Source: Saccharolobus shibatae B12
Lineage (GTDB): Archaea > Thermoproteota > Thermoprotei_A > Sulfolobales > Sulfolobaceae
Reading direction: 5' to 3'
Length of the DNA stretch: 64,000 bases
NCBI RefSeq assembly: GCF_019175345.1
Contig: NZ_CP077717.1
Location: 1,340,001 to 1,404,000, forward strand
Shown here: piece after piece, positions 40,983 to 50,536 of the stretch
How the letters are laid out: the number at the start of each line of letters is the position of its first letter
Numbering within the stretch: the stretch's first letter is position 1
Made by a program: the position numbers and the translations under genes
The notes under the pieces: generated by a model
What the model was told of the DNA's origin: nothing
What the model saw: the letters and a program-made list of their open reading frames with translations, nothing else
The model's database searches: none

Positions 40983-42722
40983 TTATTTATTAACCTTACT
41001 TCTGTTAAATGCAAGTAAAACTAACGTTAAGATGATTATTATAACCACAGTTATTACGAACGCTTCTATAGGTAATCCTGCAAGCACTGGAGCATAGACT
41101 GAAGTTGTAATATCTATTGGTTCATAATAAATCGTAATGTTTATAGGAGCAAATATATAATATTGATTAGTAGTTGAATTGGATTCAAAATAAATGCCTT
41201 CATATTTATATTGCAATGGTACTTGCACAATAGAACCATAAGGTTCCCAGAATTTCTCGTCTAATATAGCTGAATGTGAGTAATATCCCTCTATATTAAC
41301 TAGATATTCTCTAATATAATATACATTAAAAGATAATGGTGAGAGTAAAGTAACATTTCTATAATTAATATATAAGATCACTATTCTTTCAGTAGAATTC
41401 ACATAATACACAGGGTAGACGTAAAATACTGTACTTCGATTAAACCAGCCATTAGTTAATGTAGTGTTAGTTCCATTTATGGAAACGGGTAATGGTAAAT
41501 TTGAAGTAACAAAATATTGTAATATATAATTTAATTTCCCAAAGTTTGGAGAATTAAAGACTTGTTGTATTACCACTGCTCTAGTTACATTATTTATATA
41601 ACGTATTTGAGAATATATTACCGCATAAGTACCATTATTAATCCATATATTTGTTCCATAGTATGATGTACCATTAGATAGACTTATTTGCAAAGGAAAT
41701 GGAAATTGTAAATAGTATTGAACGTTCTCTCTATCATTTATTATAAGTGGAGACTCTACAGTAAACATTCCAGTAAGATTTCCATATATGGTTATTCTAT
41801 AATCATTAATTAAGGGAAAATATTGGGGGATATATATTTGCGTCCCCGCGTTATACCAATTTGAAGTAAGATTAGTATAATTTCCATTAATTTTAGCTAT
41901 TATTGGCTCCTTAACGTTAACATAATATTGGAAAATTTGAGTATCATTTATAATTATCGGTTTACTAATATATACTACTCCGGTAAAATTTCCAGTAGTA
42001 AATATTCTAGTATCTCTAGTTAGATTAATATATTTCGGAATAGCTAGTTGAGTATTGTTAGATAGCCATTGGGAGCTCATTATTTCTAAACTGTCATTTA
42101 TATATGCATAAGTAGGTTTAGAAAAGTTAACCAAATATTGTACAAGATATGTCACATTGACTACCAAAGGCGAATTAACACTAAATGAGGTTTTCTGCGT
42201 ACCGTTAACGAATACATGAGATATTACGTACCTTATTGAACCATTTTGATAAGTATCACCTAAAGATATTGTAAGTAACTCTCCAGAAGCATACCAACCA
42301 CTGCTTATTGGAGAGCCATGTTTAGCATTAACTGTAACGTAAAATTCTCTATCGTAAAGAGAAGAAATACGCGTATAAAATATCTCACTAGTGTTAACTA
42401 TTACAGATGTAAAATTAGATTTACTATAAATTTTTAATATACCTAGAATTTCTGATGACGAATTGAGGAAGGTACCATTAAAGTTTATTCCTATAAGATG
42501 TAATCTTGATGTATTTGATTGATAATATAAATTGAAGAAGGTTATATTTACTATTCCTCTATAAGTTAGATAGTAACTACCGGGAGAGTAAGATATACCA
42601 TTTATCTCAAATGGGAACGTACTCGACACTTCAAGTACATAAAATTGACTGCCTCCGTTAAAAACTGGAACAAACAGCGGTATAATTAATCCAAGCAATA
42701 TACTCAGTAATATTAATTTCAT
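40983..42722 (-). CDS. Large surface protein with tandem beta repeats and C-terminal anchor
   Basis: This 579-residue protein has a signal segment (2-18), a C-terminal membrane helix (about 548-572) and a short basic tail, so nearly all of it is outside. The middle consists of repeated units of about 70-80 residues. Each runs: prefix ending VNFSKP or VNVKEP, an IN(G/D)xxxxLxSxW segment, a (T)Q(I/L)xIPxY strand, TxGNxTG, then an (I/V)xxPLIIND-type end. N-x-S/T sequons are very frequent. The arrangement fits a cell-surface adhesin or S-layer-associated protein. No enzyme motif is seen and I recognise no named family. It is monocistronic, with a strong reversed T-rich region on each side. Confidence 0.65.
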   Translation of the reverse strand: MKLILLSILLGLIIPLFVPVFNGGSQFYVLEVSSTFPFEINGISYSPGSYYLTYRGIVNITFFNLYYQSNTSRLHLIGINFNGTFLNSSSEILGILKIYSKSNFTSVIVNTSEIFYTRISSLYDREFYVTVNAKHGSPISSGWYASGELLTISLGDTYQNGSIRYVISHVFVNGTQKTSFSVNSPLVVNVTYLVQYLVNFSKPTYAYINDSLEIMSSQWLSNNTQLAIPKYINLTRDTRIFTTGNFTGVVYISKPIIINDTQIFQYYVNVKEPIIAKINGNYTNLTSNWYNAGTQIYIPQYFPLINDYRITIYGNLTGMFTVESPLIINDRENVQYYLQFPFPLQISLSNGTSYYGTNIWINNGTYAVIYSQIRYINNVTRAVVIQQVFNSPNFGKLNYILQYFVTSNLPLPVSINGTNTTLTNGWFNRSTVFYVYPVYYVNSTERIVILYINYRNVTLLSPLSFNVYYIREYLVNIEGYYSHSAILDEKFWEPYGSIVQVPLQYKYEGIYFESNSTTNQYYIFAPINITIYYEPIDITTSVYAPVLAGLPIEAFVITVVIIIILTLVLLAFNRSKVNK

Positions 42723-42814
42723 AGATGGATTTAGTTACATTCGCATATTTAAAGATTATTTTTCTTCCATGTCTTGTAGCTTACTTCAACTTTTATTAAA
42801 TTTAACATTAAACT

Positions 42815-43041
42815 CACTTTTAAATTCAACGTTAGATTTAGAATTTAAGAGAAATTAATGAGCTTAACATCTAAGGAAAGTGAAGCATTTAACAAAGTAT
42901 CTCTTATACATTTTGTGAAATTTCTTCATTATAATTAGCAAGAAAATTCTATATGTCTAAATTATATACAACAATAAGAGATTTAGCCTTAATTTTAAGG
43001 CAATGCTCAACGAAAAATTCCGTAACTGCTATTATATTAGG
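42815..43041 (+). repeat. Gap carrying two dispersed repeat copies
   Basis: 42815-42902 matches 21009-21095 in the same orientation. 43006-43041 matches 30851-30885 in the opposite orientation. The 396-base gap 42723-43118 has no gene. Both repeats are likely pieces of mobile elements. Confidence 0.45.
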
Positions 43042-43118
43042 TAAATTACATAATTGCATAAGGAGGATATATTTTGTTTCATTTAGTAACCTATTAAAAA
43101 TTTAGTTCAGAATTTCGT

Positions 43119-43772
43119 TTATAAATGTAAGGATTTAAAAGATAGTAAAAATTCCTTAAATTCCGATAATCGAGAGTCCTGAGCATATATGATGATCCTT
43201 ATCTTATTTGTGCCAGTTATTTCATGTAGATATTCAGAATTATTAAACAATTTATAATATTTATTTAAGAAGAAATATGGAGTAGATATAATTATAATTT
43301 TTCCCGATCCGTACTGATAATAAGTTATTATACTATTATTATCTACTTTCACTAAGGGTATTCCTCCGATAATCGGATGTGCGTAAGGAAATATTAATGT
43401 ATAACTGCTTTCATTTACTATTATTATTTCATTATTCATATAATAATACAGATTACTAGTCAAAACTACTGGGGCTATAATCACACTTGCATTTAACTTA
43501 TGCAGAAAGTCATTTACACTACTATAATTTCCAGTTATAATAATTGTGTTTCCTTTAAGTAGATAGATTAAATAAGGGGTAATGTTATTGATATTCTCCA
43601 TTAATATTAAGATAGTAACGTTAGATGAAGTAATATTCTCAAAACTATTATAAAAGTAAGATGTACCCTGACTCCCCGTATTAAAAGGGGAGAAAGGATA
43701 AGTATCTGGGAAAAATACTGGAAGTAAAAGTAATATAAATATTGGCAAAACTATTAAAGCCTTATTTTTCAT
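43119..43772 (-). CDS. DUF4350-like extracellular protein with N-terminal anchor
   Basis: This 217-residue protein has one N-terminal membrane segment (5-22), then PFSPFNTGSQGTSYFYNSFE. This is the start typical of DUF4350 domains (a class I glutamine-amidotransferase-like fold). VTILILMENINNITPYLIYL, NTIIITGNYSSVNDFL and SGKIIIISTPYFFLNKY follow as expected. It overlaps the gene upstream by 11 bases. DUF4350 genes usually accompany MoxR, DUF58 and DUF4129 genes; only the membrane partner is present here. Confidence 0.6.
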   Translation of the reverse strand: MKNKALIVLPIFILLLLPVFFPDTYPFSPFNTGSQGTSYFYNSFENITSSNVTILILMENINNITPYLIYLLKGNTIIITGNYSSVNDFLHKLNASVIIAPVVLTSNLYYYMNNEIIIVNESSYTLIFPYAHPIIGGIPLVKVDNNSIITYYQYGSGKIIIISTPYFFLNKYYKLFNNSEYLHEITGTNKIRIIIYAQDSRLSEFKEFLLSFKSLHL

Positions 43773-45555
43773 TTTTTACACCTTGTATTGGGATCTCCTT
43801 CAATTTGAAGTGTTTAAGCTTATTTGCTTTAGATCTTTTTCTAAGCAGTATGATTATGAATAATAAAATTAAAGGCAATATAATCAACATCATAAAATTA
43901 TATACAATAGTATGAACTTCAACTATTTCTCTATAATAAGTATACTGAGGGTCAGATTCCACATATATTACTTGATTTCCGTATATGATGCTAAGCTTAG
44001 GCTTTGCCTCAATAGAAAAATATCCATTATGCGAAATAGTTTCATATCTGGAGTTTCCAATAAAAATGAAAATTTTCACATTGTTTAGAGGTGTATTATT
44101 ATAGTATATTTTTCCGGTTATTTCTAATGGAAAAGGGATTATCCATTTACTTGTAACATTAGCACTAAGATTTTCATGATATAATTTAGGAGTAATAACT
44201 ATATATTTAACAGTTGGAGATAAATAACCCTTAGGTAAGACGGTAAAATTTAAGAGATATGTGGTATTAGTTAGATTATAAGGTATAGGGAACTTAATAC
44301 TAAAGTTACCACCAACTATGTACGTTTTAGTATAGTTTAGTAAAGAAATTATAAGTGTTCTATTATATCCAGAAACATATCCTATTATATTCACATCACC
44401 TCCTACATATGGATTGTATGGTACTGCCCTAACAAATAGCTTAGTAAACGTCACATTGGTATATACTATGTATGTTGTTATATTTGGTAAGAAAATATTG
44501 TTTCCCGTAAATAACATAGTTATATAAACAGGATTAGTGTAATTAGTTAAGTGAATTGGGAAGGAGAATCTATTATTAGTTAAATTAACTACCCTATGGG
44601 TGTTAAGAAATGCTACAAATAAACTACCATTTATCGAATAGTTAGAACGTGAGACGAGAAATCCAGTTATATTTATCGTCTTATTAAATGGAATAATTAA
44701 TTTGGTAATCTTTATTTCTACTGGAACGTGAGAGGTTTTGGGTAGTTTATAAATAAAACTCATTATCATATAATAATTACTGATTGTGTTTTTAATCGTT
44801 GTGTAGTTTTTATTTAATATATGTAAAAATTGTCCAAAAGTTGAACTATCTGAGTACTTACCTAAAATACCTGCGTAATACGTGATATTATTTTTTATAA
44901 TTGTAAGATTATCAAACGTCTCTAATAATTCGGAATAATATTGCATAGCTTCACTAGCATTTCCGGAATGTAATGCTACGTATATGTGATTAGATAAATT
45001 GCTAATACTTAGCGATTGATTAATAAAGTTGCCTAATAAATTATATACTATATTCGAATATATTTCTAAATTTTTCGGTAAAATGGGATTTGGATGAGCT
45101 ACATTATAGTAACAAGGATTAGCTAAGATTTTAATATAATCCTGGAATAAAGGAGATGTAGAGATTTTTGGATTAACTATGTAATATGGTAAGTATGATG
45201 TATCCCTCTCCGTAGAAACATAAGAGGGAGATATAGCCAATAATAAAATGATTATTATAGTTAATCCAGATATAGAAACATTTACATCAAGTAATATATT
45301 TTTATAATTATATAAATAAAATGAAAAGAATATTGAGAGAAATAAGAGTGATAGAAATATAATTGCATCACTTAAATTGGCTTTCATGAATAATGACGTA
45401 AGTAAAATTAGTGATAATATAATCAAGTTAATAACTGCCACAGATATTATATAAAATAATTTTAATAGTGAATGTCTTTTTAATATAATATTAGATAACA
45501 TGCCCACTAAGGAGCCCGCGACTATCATCCCTAGATATATTATTACACTATTCAC
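43762..45555 (-). CDS. Membrane protein with large extracellular beta domain (DUF4129-like partner)
   Basis: This 597-residue protein has about four N-terminal membrane helices (1-112) and an outside helical region (about 120-235). Several Ig-like beta modules follow (about 255-540; for example LIIPFNKTINITGFL, PYVGGDVNIIGYVSGYNRTL and FPLEITGKIYYNNTPLNN), then a membrane helix (about 550-572) and a basic tail. Sequons are frequent. The layout and the coupled DUF4350-like gene recall the DUF4129/transglutaminase-type partner of MoxR clusters, but no catalytic motif is present. The gene starts about 730 bases from the nearest transposon debris at its 5' side. Confidence 0.55.
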   Translation of the reverse strand: MNSVIIYLGMIVAGSLVGMLSNIILKRHSLLKLFYIISVAVINLIILSLILLTSLFMKANLSDAIIFLSLLFLSIFFSFYLYNYKNILLDVNVSISGLTIIIILLLAISPSYVSTERDTSYLPYYIVNPKISTSPLFQDYIKILANPCYYNVAHPNPILPKNLEIYSNIVYNLLGNFINQSLSISNLSNHIYVALHSGNASEAMQYYSELLETFDNLTIIKNNITYYAGILGKYSDSSTFGQFLHILNKNYTTIKNTISNYYMIMSFIYKLPKTSHVPVEIKITKLIIPFNKTINITGFLVSRSNYSINGSLFVAFLNTHRVVNLTNNRFSFPIHLTNYTNPVYITMLFTGNNIFLPNITTYIVYTNVTFTKLFVRAVPYNPYVGGDVNIIGYVSGYNRTLIISLLNYTKTYIVGGNFSIKFPIPYNLTNTTYLLNFTVLPKGYLSPTVKYIVITPKLYHENLSANVTSKWIIPFPLEITGKIYYNNTPLNNVKIFIFIGNSRYETISHNGYFSIEAKPKLSIIYGNQVIYVESDPQYTYYREIVEVHTIVYNFMMLIILPLILLFIIILLRKRSKANKLKHFKLKEIPIQGVKNEK

Positions 45556-45690
45556 GGCTTATCTATTCATCTAGCTGTATTAAAATTTTTATTCCTTTTT
45601 TGCTTTGTTGTTTCGTTCGACTTATTTGATAAGAATGATAAATCATAAAGAGTGTTTATTTCAACATTTCTCAAGCTTACATATTAATAC

Positions 45691-45840
45691 ATGAGGACCT
45701 ACCAACTACAGAATCCGCTAAGTGAACTATTCACGCACAAGCCTAAAGCTTAGCCTCAACTACCTGGCCTGCAAAACTCGTAGCCCCAATTGATTCCCAA
45801 GTACTATTTTTTAAGGTATTTTTCCTTGTCTTAAATTATC
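45691..45840 (+). pseudogene. Possible truncated gene start, identity unknown
   Basis: An ATG-started frame MRTYQLQNPLSELFTHKPKA ends at a stop after 20 codons. The protein-like sequence continues in frame (PQLPGLQNS). It resembles the first residues of a gene, perhaps a transposase, but too little is left to name it. Confidence 0.25.
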
Positions 45841-45849
45841 ATAATATTC

Positions 45850-46240
45850 GTTGTATTACAAGACTGTTAACGTTTCATCTCTTTCCTCTCTGTTAGGCAT
45901 TACCCTGGTATTCTTGCCTCCCTATTCTCTGGACCTGAACCCAATTGAGTTTGAATGAATTAAAATGTTGGATTAACACTTATTATAACCTCGAATACTC
46001 TCTTGAATCTATTAAGGAGAGTTTTATGATTTAGTTTTCAGGCACGATTATATTAGGTGTTGGGTTAATAAGTTTCATGACATATTTGTTGCTCTTAAGG
46101 AATGGGAAGTTATAGAAGCGTTTTTATCAATTCTCTTTTATTATTTGTTATTAAGTTCTATCAAGTTTAATTCATTGATTATTTAAACTTCTTCAAATAT
46201 TCTTCTATATTTTGTACCGGCGAAAGATATATTCTCTTCA
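45850..46240 (+). pseudogene. Relic of the 3' part of an IS630-family transposase
   Basis: VFLPPYSLDLNPIEF, followed by fragments matching VNTYYNLEYALDS and the tail FLSILFYYLLLSSIKFNS, corresponds to the C-terminal third of the transposase at 22586-23119. In-frame stops are present. Confidence 0.65.
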
Positions 46241-46241
46241 C

Positions 46242-46311
46242 ACTTACTAGGCTCTATATGGTCGTATCTAACAAATCTAAGTTTGCAACTGTTGGAAGAA
46301 AAAGACCATAT
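46242..46311 (+). repeat. 70-bp direct repeat, copy 1
   Basis: TACTAGGCTCTATATGGTCG through GAAAAAGACCATATTA matches 46918-46985 at about 90% identity. It abuts the IS630 relic on the left and continues into the open frame 46283-46486. Confidence 0.65.
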
Positions 46312-46486
46312 TATTATATTAAGGGGAATTTTCAAGAGGTACCGCTTTGAGGAATTCTATCTTGCAGCTTTGGCTATCAAGGTTAATCTTGTTATTAAGC
46401 GTTTTTATGAGGAACATAAGGGCAAGTTGAAGGCTAAGATGTTGATTGTGCTAGGCTTTTATTACTTGAGCTGTGCTGTATTGTAA
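46283..46486 (+). pseudogene. Fragment resembling an IS110-type transposase C-terminus
   Basis: Residues 20-67 (YRFEEFYLAALAIKVNLVIK then RFYEEHKGKLKAKMLIVLGF) look like the last helices of IS110-family transposases (charged loop with GKLKAK, then a hydrophobic helix). The first 15 residues come from the repeat, so the frame is a chimaera. It is not a functional gene. The match is weak and from memory. Confidence 0.3.
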
Positions 46487-46814
46487 TAAGCCCTTTAACG
46501 CTAACGAGTGACGAGATAGCAACGTGACATTACCTGCGTAAGTAGTGTAAACTATGCCCAATTTTCTATGGAAAGGTTTTATACCTGAAGCTCCACGGTC
46601 TATGCTAATAATTCTCAATTTAATATATTACTATTACCTTCATCATAGATCTATTCCATTAATAATATTATATATAATTGTTTTTGCTAAAGCTAGGGAT
46701 AAAACTGTTATTATGATATATTTTTCAGCGTATCTTATATATGCTAAAGAATTATTTTAAATATAGTATAAAGGATTTAATATCTATTTGAGGGGCGATG
46801 ATCCCATCATTTTG

Positions 46815-46985
46815 ATATATAGCCTTTTTCATGATAATTGCAACGTATACTATTAGATCAGATAAGGCTTGTTAAGAGTCTAATTATCAGTTGAATTAAA
46901 CGGTAAAGTTGGACTTACTAGGCTCTATATGCTCGTATCTAACACATCTACGTTTGCAACTATGGGAGGAAAAAGACCATATATA
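46815..46985. mobile_element. MITE-like element with IS630-type ends
   Basis: The left end ATATAGCCTTTTTCATGATA then ATTGCAACG and the inverse of the right end, TATATGGTCTTTTTCC...ATAGTTGCAAACG, form imperfect inverted repeats of about 29 bases. They resemble the IS630 element end TAGTCTTTTTCATAATAGTTGC. The unit is about 170 bases, has no coding capacity, and has TA at both borders. The right 70 bases occur again at 46242-46311. Confidence 0.5.
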
Positions 46986-47050
46986 GATAGCTAGTTTGGT
47001 GTGTGGGCTTCTATAAAGTTTTTAACTCTTAAATTAGTTATACGTAACTA

Positions 47051-48253
47051 ATGAAAGTAAGAATTTTGACTGAAACGCAACAACGAGGAACATTTGCAAC
47101 AATGTTACTATTATATAAAAAATTACTTGAAATCGGGATAGATGCGAAAATATATACCACGTTTAATTCAGAATATAATGTTTTGCCGTCTCCTAGTAAG
47201 AGTAGAATTTTTGGTTACGAGAAAATGGTGAATAGTGAAAAATATGCTGAAAAAGTATTTAGGACTGTTTATGAATCTAAGGACACTATAATACATATCG
47301 CCAACGCCATGTATGGAATGTTACCAATAGCTGAAAAAAATAATGCTAAAAGTATAATAAATATTCAGTATTGGTGGCCCACATGCTATTTTAACTCTAT
47401 GGAAAATCAGTATTGTGATTGCAAGAGTTTTACGAAGATAGCTCAGTGTATATATAATAAGAGAGATAATTATTTCAATAAATTATTATCACCTATAGAA
47501 GCGATTTACGCAATAAATAAGCTAAATAAAATAAAAGAGTATATATCCAAAGCCTCAATAATTTTAGCAGTAAGTAATATTGTGAGAGATATTCTTATAT
47601 CTAGAGGATTTCCAGAAGATAAAATTCGAGTTATAAATGTAAATGCTATAACTCCACCAATTGATTATGTGGAGTACCATCCTTCTGATAATTTTACATT
47701 TGGATATCTTAGTTATCCAGACGAGGGGAAAGGTATTTTTCAATTGCTTGAAGCATTTTCAATTGCTTTGAAACATAATAAAAATATGAAATTGAAAATA
47801 CTAGGAGGACTAGAAGAACCTAGGGTGATAGAGATGGTAAAATTGTTTAGAATAGAGGACAAAGTAATAATGACTAGAAGATTTCCTTACTCGGAATATG
47901 TTAGTAAAATAAGAGATATGCTCATAGATGTAGATGTTGTAGTAGTGCCTACTTTAGTCCCCGATACGTGGGCTAGAGTTGTGACTGAGTCAATGTTAGC
48001 TGGAAGGCCTGTAATTGTTACTAAGGGTAATGGTGGCCTAGTAGAACAAGTAACTGATGGTGTAGACGGTTTTCATGTTAATGTTTATGAATTAAATGAT
48101 TTTGCATTATCCTTGTATAATATTTCTCAGCTTCCTAGAAGTAAAATAGAGGAAATGGGAAAAACAGCTAGAGAGAATATTATCAAAAAATATGATAATA
48201 AAAAAATTATTGAACAAATAATTTCGCTTTATCATGAACTATTAGAAACTTGA
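47051..48253 (+). CDS. GT4-like glycosyltransferase
   Basis: This 400-residue GT-B protein starts MKVRILTETQQRGTFATMLL. The C-terminal domain has FTFGYLSYPDEGKGIFQLLE, KLKILGGL and PTLVPDTWARVVTESMLAGR then PVIVTKGNGGLVEQVTDGVD. The donor-binding Glu is in TES. A Cys-rich segment around residue 120-135 (ENQYCDCKSFTKIAQC) is an unusual insertion. Its 3' end overlaps the convergent gene by 47 bases. The start is 7 bases after a TATA-poor AT stretch; no ribosome site is seen. Confidence 0.8.
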   Translation: MKVRILTETQQRGTFATMLLLYKKLLEIGIDAKIYTTFNSEYNVLPSPSKSRIFGYEKMVNSEKYAEKVFRTVYESKDTIIHIANAMYGMLPIAEKNNAKSIINIQYWWPTCYFNSMENQYCDCKSFTKIAQCIYNKRDNYFNKLLSPIEAIYAINKLNKIKEYISKASIILAVSNIVRDILISRGFPEDKIRVINVNAITPPIDYVEYHPSDNFTFGYLSYPDEGKGIFQLLEAFSIALKHNKNMKLKILGGLEEPRVIEMVKLFRIEDKVIMTRRFPYSEYVSKIRDMLIDVDVVVVPTLVPDTWARVVTESMLAGRPVIVTKGNGGLVEQVTDGVDGFHVNVYELNDFALSLYNISQLPRSKIEEMGKTARENIIKKYDNKKIIEQIISLYHELLET

Positions 48254-49373
48254 ATATTCCAGCGAAGACCGCTAATCCATTTATAAAACTCCAAATAGGA
48301 TAGAACATTATTATTTGAAGAGAAGTCTTTATATCCTTTAGCTCCTTAAAGGATTCTATAGAGCTTTTAAGTGTTCTATAAAAGACTACGCTTCCTCCTA
48401 AAAATAAGAAGAAGATATTTCTATTTAATAGATAAAATAAAATAGATAAAATGTAACTAATAATTAGCTTTTTTCCTCTACTTTTTAGCTTATTCTTGCC
48501 GTAAAAATTAGGCTGCTCTAGGGGTAAAGTTAAAAGTGTAATAGCAATTGATATATATAGCAACATGTTCAGCATATTAACAAAGAAAGACATAAAAAAG
48601 AATATCATGAAGATAAAGAATAGAAAATTATCTAAATTAGGTAAATACTTATATCTCCTTAGAATTAGAGTAGAGGGGAAGCCGTATTGCCAAGCCTTAA
48701 TAAGATGTGATTTAAGAGACCTTTGATAAGAAGATAATAAATGTTCAACGTGAACTTTAGGATTAAGAACTATTTTATATCCTAATCTTCTAACTTTTTC
48801 AGAAAAATCTATATCATGCATACTGTAAGGATAGGTATTGTCAAACATTCCTATTTTTTCTATCACTTCTCTTCTTATCATATCATTATTTAAACCCGTA
48901 AATAGCACTTCTTGTTCAGGAGTATTAACAATTTTATGCCACCCTAAAATATAAATATAGCTAAATGCTTTATTTATGCCATTTAACTTAAAAGGAGATG
49001 TAATTAGAAGAGAAGAGGAAACTCCTACCTCTTTTTTCTCGAAGACTTTTAACATACTCGATATCCAATTTTTCTCTCCCAATTTCATATCGTCGTGCAA
49101 TATTAATATGAAATCTCCAGAAGCTTTCTTTATTCCTTCATTAATAGCTCCTGCATGACCTAATTTATTTTCATATCTGAAATATTTTAAACTCAAATCA
49201 TTTTCTATTAAAAATTTTTCTACTATTCTCTCAGTATTATCTTTAGAACCATTATCTATTATTATTACTTCGAAATTTTTATAGTCTTGCATCAACACAC
49301 TATTTAAAACTTCCGGTAATGTTTTTTCGCCATTAGATGTAGGAATGATTATCGAAACTAACATTATATTCAA
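48207..49373 (-). CDS. Family 2 glycosyltransferase with C-terminal membrane domain
   Basis: This 388-residue protein has an N-terminal GT-A domain (VSIIIPTSNGEKTLPEVLNS, IIIDNGSKDNTERIV, ILILHDDMKLG with HDD as DxD, and MHDIDFSEKVRRLGYK). It is followed by about four membrane helices from residue 250 to the end. Such fusions act at the inner membrane face on lipid-linked acceptors. Starts diverge from the GT4 gene at 49418 with only 44 bases between, so the two promoters must overlap. Confidence 0.8.
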   Translation of the reverse strand: MNIMLVSIIIPTSNGEKTLPEVLNSVLMQDYKNFEVIIIDNGSKDNTERIVEKFLIENDLSLKYFRYENKLGHAGAINEGIKKASGDFILILHDDMKLGEKNWISSMLKVFEKKEVGVSSSLLITSPFKLNGINKAFSYIYILGWHKIVNTPEQEVLFTGLNNDMIRREVIEKIGMFDNTYPYSMHDIDFSEKVRRLGYKIVLNPKVHVEHLLSSYQRSLKSHLIKAWQYGFPSTLILRRYKYLPNLDNFLFFIFMIFFFMSFFVNMLNMLLYISIAITLLTLPLEQPNFYGKNKLKSRGKKLIISYILSILFYLLNRNIFFLFLGGSVVFYRTLKSSIESFKELKDIKTSLQIIMFYPIWSFINGLAVFAGIFKFLIVHDKAKLFVQ

Positions 49374-49417
49374 GTTAGTTTCTGCTAATCTTTAAATATT
49401 TAGTTTAAAGATAGTAG

Positions 49418-50536
49418 ATGATGAAAGTAGTACTTTTCCCATCTACTGATAAGCCTTGGGATGGAATAGAAGCATATTCCTTTGAATTAGCTAAAAGATT
49501 AAGTAAAAAAGGGATAGAAGTTGTGGGTATAAGAATTGGCATAAAAAATAACGTAAAAGCTATCAATAATAACTTTACCTTAATTGATATTAAAACGCCT
49601 AATTTCCAAGGAAAATTATATGCTTTAAGGATTTTAATTTCGTCATTAAAAACATTGAAAATAATGAAAAATGCAGATATAATACATGGAATAGGCGGAT
49701 ATTATGCTGGTATAGAATTATTTCCAGTAGAGAAAAAAGTAGTAACTATCATAGGCGCAAGTAGTTTAAGAGAAACTTCTAAAATTAAGCAAGATTTTAG
49801 AAGGTTATATATGTATTTCATTTATAAAATGGCTTCAGCATATATTGTGCCAAATGAAATAATAATGAATGAAATAAAAAAATACATAAAAATTAACCCT
49901 GTACTTATTCCGTTAGGCATAGATATTGAGGGATTAAAAATAAATGAATCGAAAACTGAGATAAAAGCTAAATTTGGATTCAATGATGATGATATAATAG
50001 TATTATATCTAGGGCAACTAGTTAAAGGAAAAAGATTACCAGAATTAATTAGAGCTTTCCAAATTGTATCAAATAAAATACCCAATTCCAAGTTAGTATT
50101 AGTGGCCTGGGGATACCTTAAGGATTATTTGAAATCATTAGTAAACGAACTTAGATTAGATGATAAGGTATTTTTTATAAATCCTTTACCATACAATCAG
50201 AGAAAGTATATTTATAGTGTTTCAGATGTTTTTGTAATGTTAGGTGATTCATTTGGCGATGGGGGAATAAGCTCTGCAGTACTTGACGCGTTGGGTTCTG
50301 GATTACCAATAGTAGTATCAAGGAATAGTCCTAACTATTTAGTAGTTAAAGATAATTTTAACGGATATACCGTCAATCCAGCAGACTATAATGAAGTAGC
50401 AAATGCCATATTAAAGTCTATAGTAAACGGAAGCGAACTCGGTAAAAACTCATTATACATTGCAAAAAATTTTGAGTGGGATGTAGTGTCAAATAAAATC
50501 ATAGAATTATACAAAACAATTTACTCCAGCAATTAA
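49418..50536 (+). CDS. GT4-like glycosyltransferase with an altered donor motif
   Basis: This 372-residue GT-B protein starts KVVLFPSTDKPWDGIEAYSF (acceptor loop). The second domain starts near residue 190 (DDDIIVLYLGQLVKGKRLPE). The region that normally holds the EX7E motif reads GDSFGDGGISSAVLDALGSG then LPIVVSRNSPNYLV, with Asp in place of the Glu residues. This is unusual and may affect donor choice. The end overlaps the convergent membrane-protein gene by 30 bases. Confidence 0.78.
   Translation: MMKVVLFPSTDKPWDGIEAYSFELAKRLSKKGIEVVGIRIGIKNNVKAINNNFTLIDIKTPNFQGKLYALRILISSLKTLKIMKNADIIHGIGGYYAGIELFPVEKKVVTIIGASSLRETSKIKQDFRRLYMYFIYKMASAYIVPNEIIMNEIKKYIKINPVLIPLGIDIEGLKINESKTEIKAKFGFNDDDIIVLYLGQLVKGKRLPELIRAFQIVSNKIPNSKLVLVAWGYLKDYLKSLVNELRLDDKVFFINPLPYNQRKYIYSVSDVFVMLGDSFGDGGISSAVLDALGSGLPIVVSRNSPNYLVVKDNFNGYTVNPADYNEVANAILKSIVNGSELGKNSLYIAKNFEWDVVSNKIIELYKTIYSSN

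Noticed and set aside
46554-46760. 68-codon hydrophobic open frame
   Set aside because: It lies in transposon debris, starts without a promoter or ribosome site, and its composition is what AT-rich random sequence gives.
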